From assembly GCA_028698995.1 (NCBI GenBank), contig JAQVVM010000002.1, positions 1 to 64,000 on the forward strand: 64,000 bases of DNA, given 5' to 3'. The position numbers and the translations under genes are program-made. Within the stretch, counting starts at the first letter, position 1. Every line of letters starts with the position of its first letter. The notes beneath the pieces are model-generated. The model saw only the letters and a list, made by a program, of their open reading frames with translations. It did not search any database and was not told where the DNA came from. Positions 1-10,092 of the stretch are shown in pieces. The DNA is from Bacteroidales bacterium. Its GTDB lineage: Bacteria; Bacteroidota; Bacteroidia; Bacteroidales; PXBB01.

Positions 1-1267
1 CATTCAGAAACTCAAGGTCGAAACAGAAAAAATGATTGTTAAGGTCGTAAATATGCATACGTATGCCATCAGCCATAAAACCGGAAGTATACAGTAAACT
101 GTCTTTGTCGTATGCAACCAGTCCCCAACCTTCATGGCATGTCCATAAAATACTGTCTTTAACTTTAGCATTCACACACCAGCCACCCGTTTCATATAAA
201 CCAAGCGTATCATAGGGGCTAAGCTGTGAGACATCGCTCACCAGCACCCCACACCATTCCGATGACATAGCCAAATAAGGTGTGCCGTCCATCAATGCAG
301 CATCAAAATGCCAAAGACCGGGAAAAACATGACCAATTTTCTCCATGGTGTCGGTGGGCAAACCTGTGGCATCTACTATTGGGATATAAGCCAAAGGAAA
401 AGAAAACGTGTCGTAAGCGGCTGTCGTGCATATAAATAAAGTATCATTGCGCGAATCGTAATTGATAATATTCATCTGTGCTATACCCAAAATACCACCG
501 GATACCGAAAATGTATCTAAGGGTGTCAATGTACTTCCGTTAAAATGCAAAGCAAAGAAGTTCGATTTGGTAAAAAGTAGGTCTTCCGGTCCACCACATA
601 TATAAATGATGCTGTCGTTAAGATCTGCAAAACGTATTTTCTGAACCACATTTACCCATGGGCTTACCCATTGTGCTACAGGTGTATTCAGATTCTGAAT
701 GTGATATACGGAAATAGTGCCATCACTGGTAAGTGTTCCTTTGTTACCCACAACAATATAGTCTCCTCTGCGGGCTACACAATAGGAGGCAGGGCCCCCA
801 AATGTGGCAATTTTTATAAATCCTGTGCCATGGCCGTAGTCAAGAACTCTTACCATCTTATTGTCTGCAATGAAAAGAGTATCGTTGCTGCGCCACATAT
901 CTTGCGCAGCCGAATCACCCATGTTTTTCATATCATAATGATTTATGATATCAAGATTTGGTGAAGTGTAATCCAGGGCATAAACACCATCGTGCGTGGC
1001 CGCAACAAATAATGTATTGTCAAACAATGAGGTCTCATTCACTAACCCCATAAAGGGGCGTTTGGCTATTACTTGTGGTAGTTGTGGATTGGAAAAATCA
1101 TACACCCATATACTGGTACCGCAACCCACAATGAGCTTTTGTCCTGTGCTATCCCAGTTTACATGATAGCTTGCTCCGCCGGGGGTTTGTCCTAATCTAT
1201 TCAGTGTTGTCTGTGCATGCAGTCCTACAGAAATCGTCAAAAGTAAGATGGTAAATAGTTTTTTCAT
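1..1267 (-). CDS. Secreted LVIVD-type beta-propeller protein (C-terminus outside window)
   Basis: An open minus-strand frame runs from an ATG at 1265-1267 to the window edge without a stop, so the gene is partial and its C-terminus lies before position 1. The N-terminus is a clear signal peptide (MKKLFTILLLTISVGLHAQ, cleaved after AQ). The roughly 420 visible residues are repeated blades in which hydrophobic strand pairs such as LIVGCGTSIWVYD and LFVAATHDGVYALD alternate with polar loops. This pattern fits the LVIVD/WD-like propellers common in Bacteroidota secreted proteins. A T9SS sorting domain could lie in the missing part. The C1A protease gene ends 44 bp upstream on the same strand, so the two are probably co-transcribed. 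Ligand and function are unknown. Confidence 0.75.
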   Translation of the reverse strand, partial: MKKLFTILLLTISVGLHAQTTLNRLGQTPGGASYHVNWDSTGQKLIVGCGTSIWVYDFSNPQLPQVIAKRPFMGLVNETSLFDNTLFVAATHDGVYALDYTSPNLDIINHYDMKNMGDSAAQDMWRSNDTLFIADNKMVRVLDYGHGTGFIKIATFGGPASYCVARRGDYIVVGNKGTLTSDGTISVYHIQNLNTPVAQWVSPWVNVVQKIRFADLNDSIIYICGGPEDLLFTKSNFFALHFNGSTLTPLDTFSVSGGILGIAQMNIINYDSRNDTLFICTTAAYDTFSFPLAYIPIVDATGLPTDTMEKIGHVFPGLWHFDAALMDGTPYLAMSSEWCGVLVSDVSQLSPYDTLGLYETGGWCVNAKVKDSILWTCHEGWGLVAYDKDSLLYTSGFMADGIRMHIYDLNNHFFCFDLEFLN

Positions 1268-1311
1268 GACTGAACTTTTTAATTTTACTGAAAATATTTG
1301 AAAAAAATAAA

Positions 1312-3297
1312 TTATTTTACAATAAATCGTCCCATAAAACCCTGCCTGTCATTACCCATTCGGAAAATGTAAATTCCTTGGCTTAAATCATTATTATGAA
1401 AAACTACCCTTTTACCTTTTATATTATTTATGCTCTTTACAAGTGCACCCTGTATATTATAAACCTCAAGTGTAAAAGTGTCTTCACTTGGGTTTTCAAA
1501 TTCAATGTTTACATATTCGCCGAATGGATTCGGATAGAACGCAATGCCTCCCGAAGTCATTTCATTATTATTTGAAACATTGTAGTTGTATGGAACAGAA
1601 TATCTTTCACACATATTATTATCCCAAATCTGAACATAATAATTACCATTACTTAAGGGTATATAATAATTCAAATTTGCTCCGGGTATTATACCATTGT
1701 CATCATGCCACTGATACATAAATGCCTGACTTGAAAAAAGAGTGTCTCCTGATTGTGTGATAAGCGGTGGGGAGGGGAGAGGATGCACATATATAGCTTT
1801 TGTCAGCGAATCAGAATTACCACCAAAATATGCAACAAGAGTAATTAATTGTACACCCGAAGAAAGCATGGGGATGTTAATCATTGGCATGGCGTTTTGA
1901 TACATCCCATTGAGGAACCATTGAATACTATCACAAGGCATTGGTGTGGTATTTTGAAGATGCACTGTCTGCCCTTCACATACAGTATCGGTCAAGCACA
2001 TCAACGCAGCTTTAGGAGCATCAGCAGTGTACATTTTAATACAAACATCGAAATTGTATGAACTGCCTTGACCTGTTGATGCCCAATTGATACCATCAAT
2101 GCTTACAAAGCAACTATTTGTTGATAACGATATCCCTGTTGTGTGAGATGCTTCATAAATCTCAATGGGAATTACTGCGGAAGGTGTGCCTTGCATTGTA
2201 TAAGTGGCTTTAATATAAATAGTGGTACCTAAGGTATCTGTAGGTAAATTAAAAGGGAAAGTATAATACCCTTTATAATTGCAAAGCATGCTTGACGAAG
2301 CTATCAGGTTTGACAAAACACCTCCATTGAAGTCACCATAGATATTAATATGAATTTGCATATTATCTTGAATAGCATAGGTGCCGATACGTTTAATCTG
2401 TTGTCCGACAATACTTCCATTAGCAGGACTAAGAGTATATTTTGTCAAAGCATAAGCAGTATTTGTGCTAAAACCAAAATTATCCACCCATCCAAATTTA
2501 TCATGATAATACACATGTGATTTAGCGGGAGCTGCTGGAAGCTCTTGCATTATAGGGAAATATACGGTTTCTGATAAAATACCTACATCATAATAAGAAA
2601 CATAGAAATAACCATTTTGCGCCCATGAAGTCCCGTAGGAGTCTTTTATTATCCATGCCCCTGTACCGGGCGCTCCGGGAAAAGTCATGGTGTCATTCCA
2701 CCCGGCTATGGCAACACAATGCGGATACAGAGAATCATTAGCATCAATGTAATTATCATAATATTTGTATGTGGTCATATTAAAGTTAGACATATTAAAA
2801 AACATGGTTGTGGCAACTGCCCCATAGTCGTAAATGGCTTGTTTTATCACTTGTAGATCTTTGGGCAAAAACCTCATGTCCTCAATATATGCAGGCTTTT
2901 GAGGGGGAAACGTCATATTGTTAGGGCAATCCTGAAGCGTTGGTGTATAGGCGTCTGAACTTATAAGAAAAGGACCATCATATCTTGACAAAAGGGCATT
3001 TGACATATAGTAACTGCCACCGTAGCATGGTGCCTCATCAAAACCATGACAATCTATAAGATTATCTTCAGATAAAATAGTCAACCCATGTCCCTGTTTT
3101 AACCAATTAGACTCTATGGCAGCTATAGTAGCAAAAGCCCAGCAAGATCCGCAAGAACCCTGATCTTTTACCGGACTTACTAAATTAAACATACGCAAAT
3201 CATAAACTTGTGGCAACTGAGCATTTATTTCAGTAACATTATAATACATTAATAAAAACAGTATCATAATGAACCTTCTGTTTCTTGTTAAATTCAT
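1312..3297 (-). CDS. Secreted papain-family (C1A) cysteine protease with T9SS type A sorting domain
   Basis: 661 residues. A signal peptide (about 1-26) is followed directly by a papain-like domain with no obvious prodomain: Q46 and catalytic C52 lie in KDQGSCGSCWAF, and H193 in PHCVAIAGW. The position of the catalytic Asn, normally in NSW, holds Asp (D219 in KDSYGTSW). Residues about 240-430 are a beta-rich region of the kind found in lectin-like C1A proteases. An Ig-like domain (about 435-515) and a C-terminal type A sorting domain beginning at FYPNPFGEY (about 585-661) follow. It is expected to be exported by Sec, then by T9SS, and anchored or released at the cell surface. The Asn-to-Asp change could alter activity. 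The fold assignment is firm; the substrate is unknown. Confidence 0.88.
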   Translation of the reverse strand: MNLTRNRRFIMILFLLMYYNVTEINAQLPQVYDLRMFNLVSPVKDQGSCGSCWAFATIAAIESNWLKQGHGLTILSEDNLIDCHGFDEAPCYGGSYYMSNALLSRYDGPFLISSDAYTPTLQDCPNNMTFPPQKPAYIEDMRFLPKDLQVIKQAIYDYGAVATTMFFNMSNFNMTTYKYYDNYIDANDSLYPHCVAIAGWNDTMTFPGAPGTGAWIIKDSYGTSWAQNGYFYVSYYDVGILSETVYFPIMQELPAAPAKSHVYYHDKFGWVDNFGFSTNTAYALTKYTLSPANGSIVGQQIKRIGTYAIQDNMQIHINIYGDFNGGVLSNLIASSSMLCNYKGYYTFPFNLPTDTLGTTIYIKATYTMQGTPSAVIPIEIYEASHTTGISLSTNSCFVSIDGINWASTGQGSSYNFDVCIKMYTADAPKAALMCLTDTVCEGQTVHLQNTTPMPCDSIQWFLNGMYQNAMPMINIPMLSSGVQLITLVAYFGGNSDSLTKAIYVHPLPSPPLITQSGDTLFSSQAFMYQWHDDNGIIPGANLNYYIPLSNGNYYVQIWDNNMCERYSVPYNYNVSNNNEMTSGGIAFYPNPFGEYVNIEFENPSEDTFTLEVYNIQGALVKSINNIKGKRVVFHNNDLSQGIYIFRMGNDRQGFMGRFIVK

Positions 3298-3610
3298 AAT
3301 GTTTTTACTCCAAAGTTAGAATATAATTCTATTAAAACTTATTTTATTTACAGAAAATTTCTAATCCTCCATAAATTTCTATCAATTACATTAGCACCGC
3401 CACCTGGTGTTTGAACTATATCAACTTATATGTACTTGTTGTAAATGCGGTAGAAACCATAAACAGAAAACTTAAGATTATGGTAATAATATTATCTTTT
3501 GTTTTCATTATTTGTAGTTATAAGTTATTGTTGACGGAAAAACCAGCGGGTCAACCCATAGGATTAGCAGAAGAAACCTAGTGGTTAATCTGTAGGCTAT
3601 ACACAGTAGT
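3298..3610. other. Intergenic region upstream of the protease gene
   Basis: 313 bp between the start of the C1A protease gene and the stop of the SBBP-repeat gene, both on the minus strand. I see no credible ORF, no RNA gene and no strong terminator hairpin. The only candidate signal is the minus-strand -7 box listed separately at 3311-3318. Confidence 0.5.
3311..3318 (-). promoter_or_regulatory. Possible Bacteroidota -7 box before the C1A protease
   Basis: Read on the minus strand this is TAACTTTG, an exact match to TAnnTTTG, ending 14 nt before the ATG. No -33 TTG lies at the usual distance and the implied leader is very short, so support is weak. Confidence 0.3.
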
Positions 3611-5272
3611 TTATTTAACTATCAATTTCCCTGTATAAAAGCTGTCATTTTCCACCAAATGAAAATAATACAAGCCTTCTCCCAAATCATCTTTATTAAT
3701 ATTTATGTTTCGCCCGCTTAAGCTTATATATTTTCTTACAACCTCTCCTAAATTATTATACAAGTATAAATCGGCATTTTTGATAGGATATCCGAATTCT
3801 AATATAGTTGAGATTGAAAACGGATTTGGGTATGCCAAAAGAGTGGGGCTGGCATCGGGTTCGTACAAACCGCTGGCACCTGCACTAACTTTTGTCCAAT
3901 ACACATCATACGAGCCGGTATTGGTGAGTGTTGTTGTGCCAAAGGTCATATTGCTTCCTTCAAAATAACCTGTCAGAAAAACATTGCCGTTATTATCGTT
4001 ACAGATGGCATTGCCATAGCCACCGGAAAATCCTGTGCCTTTAAAGGCATAAGCATGAGTTGCTTGTCCGGCAGGGTTATATCTTGCCAGAAAAATATTA
4101 TCGCCATAGGCTGAGCTGTTCAGTACAATAGAGCCAAATGTTACGGATGGTGATGTAAACCAACCTGATATATAACTATATCCATCATTGTCAGTACTTA
4201 TACAGTAAACTTGATTACCCTCAGGGCCGGAAACAGGATTTGAAGCCCATTGTTCAACACCCGTTGCATTGTATTTAGCTATAAAGGCATTGCTGCCTCC
4301 GGGTTTATTATTCGTAATGGTGTAACTCCCAAACTGTGCAGTGGTACCATCAAAAGTGCCTCCAACATAGCAGTTCCCATTTTGGTCGAGTGATACACAC
4401 GAACCTTCGGTACCCGCTGCTGCTGACCATGCATGTTTTGCCCATAAATTGGTGCCTGTATTATCGTATTTGGCCACAAAAAGATAGTCTTCATACGTAT
4501 TGCTATTGGTAAGTGTTGCAGAACCAAAGTTTACACTGCTGCTTTCGTATCCACCAGTAATAATATGATTGCCTAAAGCATCAGCCACAATACCCCGACC
4601 TCTATCGTCACCTGTGCCACCAATAGCTTTAGCCCATTCCAATGTGCCTGAAGAATTATATTTAGCAGTAAAAATATCCACATCTCCATGTGAAGTTACA
4701 GACTGACTTCCAAAACTTAAAGTTGAACTCCAGAAATAACCAATAACATACACATTCCCGTTACCATCGCTGCTTATGCTAGTGGCTTCATCGTCATAAT
4801 TACCACCCATACTTTTAGCCCATTGCACATCCCCATTATTGTTAAACATTACTGCAAAGCCATCCCTGTCGCCGGTATTGTTGAGTGTTTGGGAGCCTAA
4901 TGTAAAACTACTGCTTTCAAAATAACCTGCAACAAAAATATTTCCTATGTTGTCTAAGGCAATGGCAGAACCATATTCTTTAGCACTCCCTCCAATACTT
5001 TTAGCCCATACACAATTGCCTGAAGCATCAAATTTGGCTACAAAGGCATCTTCATCACCAGCAGTGGAATTATTTGTAATAGTAACTGTTCCAAAATTAA
5101 GCGTGGCACTTTCAAACTGACCGGTTATATAAGTATTGCCACTGTTGTCAACAGCAATGCCATTTCCTTCGTCGAGCTGGTTGCCCGTAGCTCTTTGTGC
5201 ATAGTGAACGGTTTGTGCATTAGTTGATAGATGTAATGCGATAAGTGTAATAAATAATAAGGTTCTTCTCAT
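3611..5272 (-). CDS. Secreted SBBP-repeat beta-propeller protein, T9SS type A
   Basis: 553 residues with signal peptide MRRTLLFITLIALHLSTNAQ. Residues about 25-465 contain seven SBBP-type repeats of about 60 residues with the recurring pattern GN.Y..G.F.S..L.FG..T..N...D.F.AKY...G...WAK. They should form one closed beta-propeller. The C-terminus (about 475-553) is a type A sorting domain starting at LAYPNPFS and ending GKLIVK, implying T9SS export. The start lies 9 bp after the stop of the 1112-residue propeller gene upstream, so the two are very likely one transcript. Function beyond a surface propeller cannot be read from the sequence. Confidence 0.85.
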   Translation of the reverse strand: MRRTLLFITLIALHLSTNAQTVHYAQRATGNQLDEGNGIAVDNSGNTYITGQFESATLNFGTVTITNNSTAGDEDAFVAKFDASGNCVWAKSIGGSAKEYGSAIALDNIGNIFVAGYFESSSFTLGSQTLNNTGDRDGFAVMFNNNGDVQWAKSMGGNYDDEATSISSDGNGNVYVIGYFWSSTLSFGSQSVTSHGDVDIFTAKYNSSGTLEWAKAIGGTGDDRGRGIVADALGNHIITGGYESSSVNFGSATLTNSNTYEDYLFVAKYDNTGTNLWAKHAWSAAAGTEGSCVSLDQNGNCYVGGTFDGTTAQFGSYTITNNKPGGSNAFIAKYNATGVEQWASNPVSGPEGNQVYCISTDNDGYSYISGWFTSPSVTFGSIVLNSSAYGDNIFLARYNPAGQATHAYAFKGTGFSGGYGNAICNDNNGNVFLTGYFEGSNMTFGTTTLTNTGSYDVYWTKVSAGASGLYEPDASPTLLAYPNPFSISTILEFGYPIKNADLYLYNNLGEVVRKYISLSGRNININKDDLGEGLYYFHLVENDSFYTGKLIVK

Positions 5273-5281
5273 TTTTTTGTT

Positions 5282-8200
5282 TTATTTAAAAATTATTTTT
5301 TGTGTAATTGTAAACTCATTTCCAATAACTTTAACTAGATATACCCCCTTTGAAAGACCACTTAAATCAATATTTACAAAATTATCATAGGTAATAATTT
5401 GCTTTATTGAAGCACCTATTGAATTATATAAAATAATTTGGTGTGCATTAGATGATCCATTGATTGGAATTTCAATATTTATAATTCCGGTAGTGGGATT
5501 TGGATAAACAATTATTTGAGTTATATCTTCAGGCTCTTTATTAATTCCCGAATATACCCCAGCATAATATTCCACATCCTTCACTACGTTGTTTTTATTT
5601 GCATGAACAATACACACAGGATAACCAATGCCATTGGCAATATACATATAATTATTTGAGGTATCTCTGCTGAACTCCAAAGATGTTATCAAAGTGCCAC
5701 CCATTTTCATATAAACACTGTCAATACTGATAGCATATTCGTGCTGACGCAACACATTTGGATAGAAACCAAAGGGCGTTGTTATGGAGCCGCAGGCATC
5801 TGCAGTTATGGTTTTGGTAACCACTTTTACATAGAAGGTATCAATATTGCCAATGTTGGCATTTATGGGCAATTCCCAACGGGAATAGTTGTTAAAAACA
5901 CTGCCGTAAGAAGCTGGTGCACCAATAAGCAATTCGTGGGGGTTGTCATGTACATTAGTTCCTGCACATATTCCACCATCAGGTCTGAAGCCGGTTGTCC
6001 ACAACCCCGTATTGTCGCTTTTCCAGAAAACATAGCCATTGTCTCCCGTTCCGACAGGTGCTCCTCCATACAAACTGCCAAATAAATAGCCCGGTCCGTA
6101 TGTATATATGTTTGATGCTGAGAATGTTGAGGCATAAGGCGTTGAAGATGTTGCATCGTAAACAGCATATTTCATATAACTGGGACTTAAAGAAGAATAA
6201 TTCCAGCTTTGTGAAACGCCTGAATTGCCCACACTTACATTGCTTAGGGAATCAACTGCCAGCAAAACCGACAAACCTGCATGAGGTAAATCGGCACCGG
6301 TAATGGTGGTATAACATGTTGTATCAGCCAATAAACAGGCGGAGGTATCGGAACAGCCATTCTGAGTAATAATAACAGCATAACTACCAACAACTGTGGC
6401 TGTGTAACTCTGCATATTTGCGCCGGAAATAACTGTAAACCCATTGCAATTAAGCCACACATAACTTGCCCCTGTGGCATTGGCTGTAAAGGTCATGCCC
6501 GATTGTGTAACACTGGTGTTCACAGATATCACATTTATTGTTAGTGTTTGTGCAGATGATGAACCGTATGAGTTGTTTGCCGTAACAGTAATGTTTCCGC
6601 TTGTGCCTCCTGTTGCATTAATTGAATTGCTTGTGCTGGTACCCGTCCAACCGTTTGGCAATGTCCATGTGTAGCTGGTTGCACCGCTCACAGGTGCTAC
6701 ACTATAAGTGTTTGTACTGCCTTGACATACGGATGTGCTACCTGTAATAACACCCGGTGTTGGAGGAATAGCACCAATAAGTTGTGATAACTCCCTACGC
6801 CATACACCGTGAGCTGTTGTACCTGCCCACAAATAATTATTACTGACATTGAGGGCTGTAATAGCTGTATCTATTAGTCCTGTACTGACACTAGTCCATG
6901 AGGTTCCGTTGGTGGAATGGAATACACCATTGTCGGTTCCTGCAAAAATATTTGTGACGGAACCTGTAAAACATGTAATATTTGTAAATAGGGGAATACC
7001 AGTACTTACATCAATCCATTGCGCACCGTCATTAGTAGATTTAAAAATACCACCGCCCTGAGTGCCTGCATAAATATCAGCACCAGAAATCCACATGGCT
7101 TTTACATACATATTTGTTAAGCCACTGTTCACGGCAGTCCAGTTATTTTGACCTACTGTATTTTTGTAAACACCATGGTCGGTCCCTAAAAATAATGTTG
7201 TGCCTTTTAAAACAATGTCGTATGTATGTACTATGGATGTAGATAAACCGGTATTTACAGCTGTCCATGTTTGACCGTTGTCTGAACTTACATACACATG
7301 TGATGAAGAGTTGGAATCATCAGCTGCATAAATCAAAGAACCCGCAATAACAAATTTGACAAATTTATTGTAAAGTGCATTGTAGCCTGTACTTGTCCAG
7401 TTGTTACCGTTATTCGTTGAACGGTACACCTGAGACTGACCTGAACCCGAAAAGTCGAAAAGATATACAACAGCACCATTTGACTTAAGCGCAGTGATAT
7501 TACTGCCTGCAAAGCCACCGATGTTGAAATTCCAAACGGAATCAGTTTCTGTGGTTCTAAATAATGGAATACGTGATGTGTTTACAGATACATCATAAGT
7601 GCCTGCTAAAATGTTGCTCCCCGACATTTCGATACACGACACAGGATAATCTGTTATACCTATATGATTCCATGTCTGTCCATCATCCGGCGTCTTAAAT
7701 AATCCATAAGATTGTTCTGGACTGCCAAAGCCCCAAGTTCCAACGAAAAAATCAGTGCCGTCCTGAAAGAAAGCTTCAAATCTTGTGGCTGTAAAATTTC
7801 CCGGAGAAACAGCATTCCAGTTAATATAATCCGTTGTCTTGTATAAGTTCCCTGTGAGTGTGCTTGCATAAATACTGCTGCCATTTACACTCATATCCAT
7901 AATATAATCTGTAGATGATATTCCGTTATTTACAGAACTCCAATTTGCACCATCGTTTGTAGATTTATATACACCTGCTCCGCCGGTTCCTGCAATAATG
8001 TTATTACCTACCACAGCTAAACCAACAATTGCATAATAACTGCCTGGTAACCCTGTATTCGAAGTAGTCCAGCTTCCTCCATCGTTTGTAGATTTATATA
8101 TTCCTCTGCCATCACTACCAGCATAAATATCCGTCCCTTTAATTGTTAGAAAGCGAATATCCACAAGTGGTGTTGTTATGCCTGTATTGCATGCAGACCA

Positions 8201-8620
8201 GTTCTGTCCGTTGTTTATTGATTTGTAAATACCACTGCCTAAGGTTGATAAAAAGACATTAGTACCTTTAACCACCATGCTCCAAACATTTAATGAAGAA
8301 GTTCCGGCACTTACCGTCCAGCTATTTCCGTTATCTGCTGAATAAAAAACACCTGCATCGGTTCCTGCTACAATATTTGTACTTATTTTTACAAGGCTTC
8401 TTATAGCGCTTACACTTCCCGATATTCCATTGTTGCTAACATTCCATGTCATACCATTATCCAACGATTTATAAATCTGCTTTGAACCAACAATAATTTC
8501 ATTGTTGCTGATTATTACAGAATGTACATCCCCACTATAAAGTCCTTTAGTGGGTTGCCACTGGGCAAAGCTTGTGAAAAAACAACAGGTTAAAACTGCT
8601 AAAGCGAATTTTGTTCTCAT
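5282..8620 (-). CDS. Large secreted BNR/VPS10-like propeller protein, T9SS type A
   Basis: 1112 residues with signal peptide MRTKFALAVLTCCFFTSFAQ. Residues about 25-620 are about a dozen repeats of the BNR/sialidase-like type, with motifs such as YKSLDNGMTWN, YKSTNDGGSWT and FHSTNGTSWT separated by I.AGTD.GVY strands. This is typical of VPS10- or Ycf48-like propellers. A PKD/Ig-like domain (about 630-705, ATSYTWTLPNGW) and a region of unknown fold follow. The C-terminal type A sorting domain (about 1035-1112) starts near VYPNPTTG and ends TQKIIFK. Sialidase catalytic Arg and Asp motifs are not evident, so an enzymatic role is not claimed. It is first in a likely operon with the SBBP gene. Confidence 0.85.
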   Translation of the reverse strand: MRTKFALAVLTCCFFTSFAQWQPTKGLYSGDVHSVIISNNEIIVGSKQIYKSLDNGMTWNVSNNGISGSVSAIRSLVKISTNIVAGTDAGVFYSADNGNSWTVSAGTSSLNVWSMVVKGTNVFLSTLGSGIYKSINNGQNWSACNTGITTPLVDIRFLTIKGTDIYAGSDGRGIYKSTNDGGSWTTSNTGLPGSYYAIVGLAVVGNNIIAGTGGAGVYKSTNDGANWSSVNNGISSTDYIMDMSVNGSSIYASTLTGNLYKTTDYINWNAVSPGNFTATRFEAFFQDGTDFFVGTWGFGSPEQSYGLFKTPDDGQTWNHIGITDYPVSCIEMSGSNILAGTYDVSVNTSRIPLFRTTETDSVWNFNIGGFAGSNITALKSNGAVVYLFDFSGSGQSQVYRSTNNGNNWTSTGYNALYNKFVKFVIAGSLIYAADDSNSSSHVYVSSDNGQTWTAVNTGLSTSIVHTYDIVLKGTTLFLGTDHGVYKNTVGQNNWTAVNSGLTNMYVKAMWISGADIYAGTQGGGIFKSTNDGAQWIDVSTGIPLFTNITCFTGSVTNIFAGTDNGVFHSTNGTSWTSVSTGLIDTAITALNVSNNYLWAGTTAHGVWRRELSQLIGAIPPTPGVITGSTSVCQGSTNTYSVAPVSGATSYTWTLPNGWTGTSTSNSINATGGTSGNITVTANNSYGSSSAQTLTINVISVNTSVTQSGMTFTANATGASYVWLNCNGFTVISGANMQSYTATVVGSYAVIITQNGCSDTSACLLADTTCYTTITGADLPHAGLSVLLAVDSLSNVSVGNSGVSQSWNYSSLSPSYMKYAVYDATSSTPYASTFSASNIYTYGPGYLFGSLYGGAPVGTGDNGYVFWKSDNTGLWTTGFRPDGGICAGTNVHDNPHELLIGAPASYGSVFNNYSRWELPINANIGNIDTFYVKVVTKTITADACGSITTPFGFYPNVLRQHEYAISIDSVYMKMGGTLITSLEFSRDTSNNYMYIANGIGYPVCIVHANKNNVVKDVEYYAGVYSGINKEPEDITQIIVYPNPTTGIINIEIPINGSSNAHQIILYNSIGASIKQIITYDNFVNIDLSGLSKGVYLVKVIGNEFTITQKIIFK

Positions 8621-9195
8621 TTTGCTTATTTAATTAATATTTATTCTGTTAATTTACCGCCGTCTTATCACAAAAACGATATGCAAACTGACGAGTTAAA
8701 TCTTTATTTAGATATTTACCCCGCCACACAATAATAGGAATGGAAGGTATTATTTATTGAGAATCAAAATTATAAATAAAATAAAATAAAACAATTGAAT
8801 ATTTAGTTAAACGAAAAATAATAATGTTAAACCGAATAATAAATTAATAGAAAAATGCATTTACAAAAGTAGCTTTGATTAGTAATTTTCAGGTAAAATT
8901 GCCTGAATTATCAGTGGCTTATAGAGATTTCCTGGAACGGTGTCTTAGACTCTCATAGTTATCAAGACTCAGTCTTCGAGATTTGAGTTTGAGGTTTTCG
9001 AAATCGCATTTAAAAGATACAGGAATATCTTTGGGACTTAGCTTTCACAGGGAGTAAGTAAAAACTTCCTTAAACACTGAATCAAAAAAAATAAACTATT
9101 ACTAAATCTAACACTTTACACTTGTAGGGATTTTAAGTTCTAAGGCAGATTGTAATGAAATCAACTTTTAAGAAAAATAGACATCAGCCTAAGCT
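8621..9195. other. Large intergenic region with dyads, no gene seen
   Basis: 575 bp of AT-rich DNA. A 40-codon open stretch on the minus strand (within about 8930-9060) has no start codon and no recognisable family. Perfect dyads occur at 8942-8950 (GTCTTAGAC) and 8964-8976 (AAGACTCAGTCTT), and a 6-bp-stem hairpin at 8888-8907. TAnnTTTG-like boxes occur on both strands near 8874-8887 without proper -33 partners. The promoter of the 1112-residue propeller gene must lie here, but I cannot fix it. Confidence 0.4.
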
Positions 9196-9879
9196 TTAAT
9201 CTAAATAGACACTTTTATTTATCGGTCTGTAGCGTCCTGTTATAAGGCCACCTGCACTTGTCTTTTCACTCAAAGCAGGAGTAAAATACCTGTCCATCCA
9301 TAAAGTACCGTTTCCTTGACCTAATGCTTGCAACTGATTTAATGCCAAAATGATACTTTTTGCATTCACATTATCCTGCGTAAATATCTGTGCATCTCCT
9401 TCTAAAACACCATTTACTGTCAGAACTACTTTTTCATTGTCAATTAAGCTATCACCAACCCAAAACAGCTCATAAGCGGCACTTCTTGAAATAGTATCAA
9501 GAGGAGTTGGATAGTTTATGCTTTTTAAAGAGATTGTATTTTCAAATTCATTTCCATCTGTGTCAACCCATTTAAAAGTGCCTGTTGAAATAGGACCTGC
9601 ATATTCCTTTTCGTAATAAGCGAGTGCATCTTTAAATGTTAATACATCACCATTAAAAGTAACCTCACTTGGAGATGTGAGTTTTAAATTTGTTCCCAAT
9701 GCATTACTGAATTTAAATGTAGCTCTTGCATAAGTTTTGTCTTCATTGGCATTGTAAAACAACTCATAAGCTGTGTGAATCTTATCCTGATTAACGTCAG
9801 ATGATTCTTCTCTTGCACATGCATTTAAAAGCATAATACCCAAAATTACCAGTGGTAAATAATTTGCTGTCTTTTTCAT
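9196..9879 (-). CDS. Small predicted lipoprotein of unknown function
   Basis: 227 residues from the ATG at 9877-9879. This start is preferred over one 45 nt upstream because it gives a compact lipoprotein signal: MKKTANYLPL, a hydrophobic core, and lipobox LNAC with lipidated Cys21. The mature protein is acidic and beta-rich (for example VTFNGDVLTF and FKWVDTDGNEF), resembling the small Ig-like lipoproteins of Bacteroidota, but I recognise no family. A well-formed promoter lies upstream. It is monocistronic on the minus strand, separated by about 210 bp from the dehydrogenase gene. The absence of acidic residues right after the Cys gives no strong surface-export signal (AREESS follows). Confidence 0.72.
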   Translation of the reverse strand: MKKTANYLPLVILGIMLLNACAREESSDVNQDKIHTAYELFYNANEDKTYARATFKFSNALGTNLKLTSPSEVTFNGDVLTFKDALAYYEKEYAGPISTGTFKWVDTDGNEFENTISLKSINYPTPLDTISRSAAYELFWVGDSLIDNEKVVLTVNGVLEGDAQIFTQDNVNAKSIILALNQLQALGQGNGTLWMDRYFTPALSEKTSAGGLITGRYRPINKSVYLD

Positions 9880-9985
9880 AATTAAAAATTTGGTTATTAA
9901 AAATGATTTATAAATATTATACACTATTTAATGAGTTTACCCTTATTTTGATACATTTTAATGTTGAGAAACTATTGAAATATGA

Positions 9986-10016
9986 CAAAATTATGTATTA
10001 TAATCAGATTCTCAAA
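9986..10016 (-). promoter_or_regulatory. Bacteroidota-type promoter for the lipoprotein gene
   Basis: Read on the minus strand, TTTG (10016-10013), 19 bp, then TAATTTTG (9993-9986). This is an exact TAnnTTTG -7 element with a -33 element at the preferred spacing. The predicted start of transcription near 9979 leaves a leader of about 100 nt. Confidence 0.5.
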
Positions 10017-10092
10017 AAAGGAATTAAAAAATAATGTTAATATGATAATCTTCAAATTTCTTTCTTGATATTTGTTTAAATAACCCATTCTC

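Noticed and set aside
671-964. 97-codon plus-strand open frame
   Set aside because: It lies wholly opposite the partial propeller gene, which has a signal peptide and blade repeats; the plus-strand frame shows no family features.
5282-8620. Sialidase activity for the BNR-like propeller
   Set aside because: The repeats have the SxDxGxxW-like pattern but no sialidase catalytic Arg triad or FRIP motif was found.
8874-8887. TAnnTTTG boxes on both strands
   Set aside because: No -33 partner at suitable spacing, and the plus-strand box has no gene downstream; such 8-mers occur by chance in AT-rich DNA.
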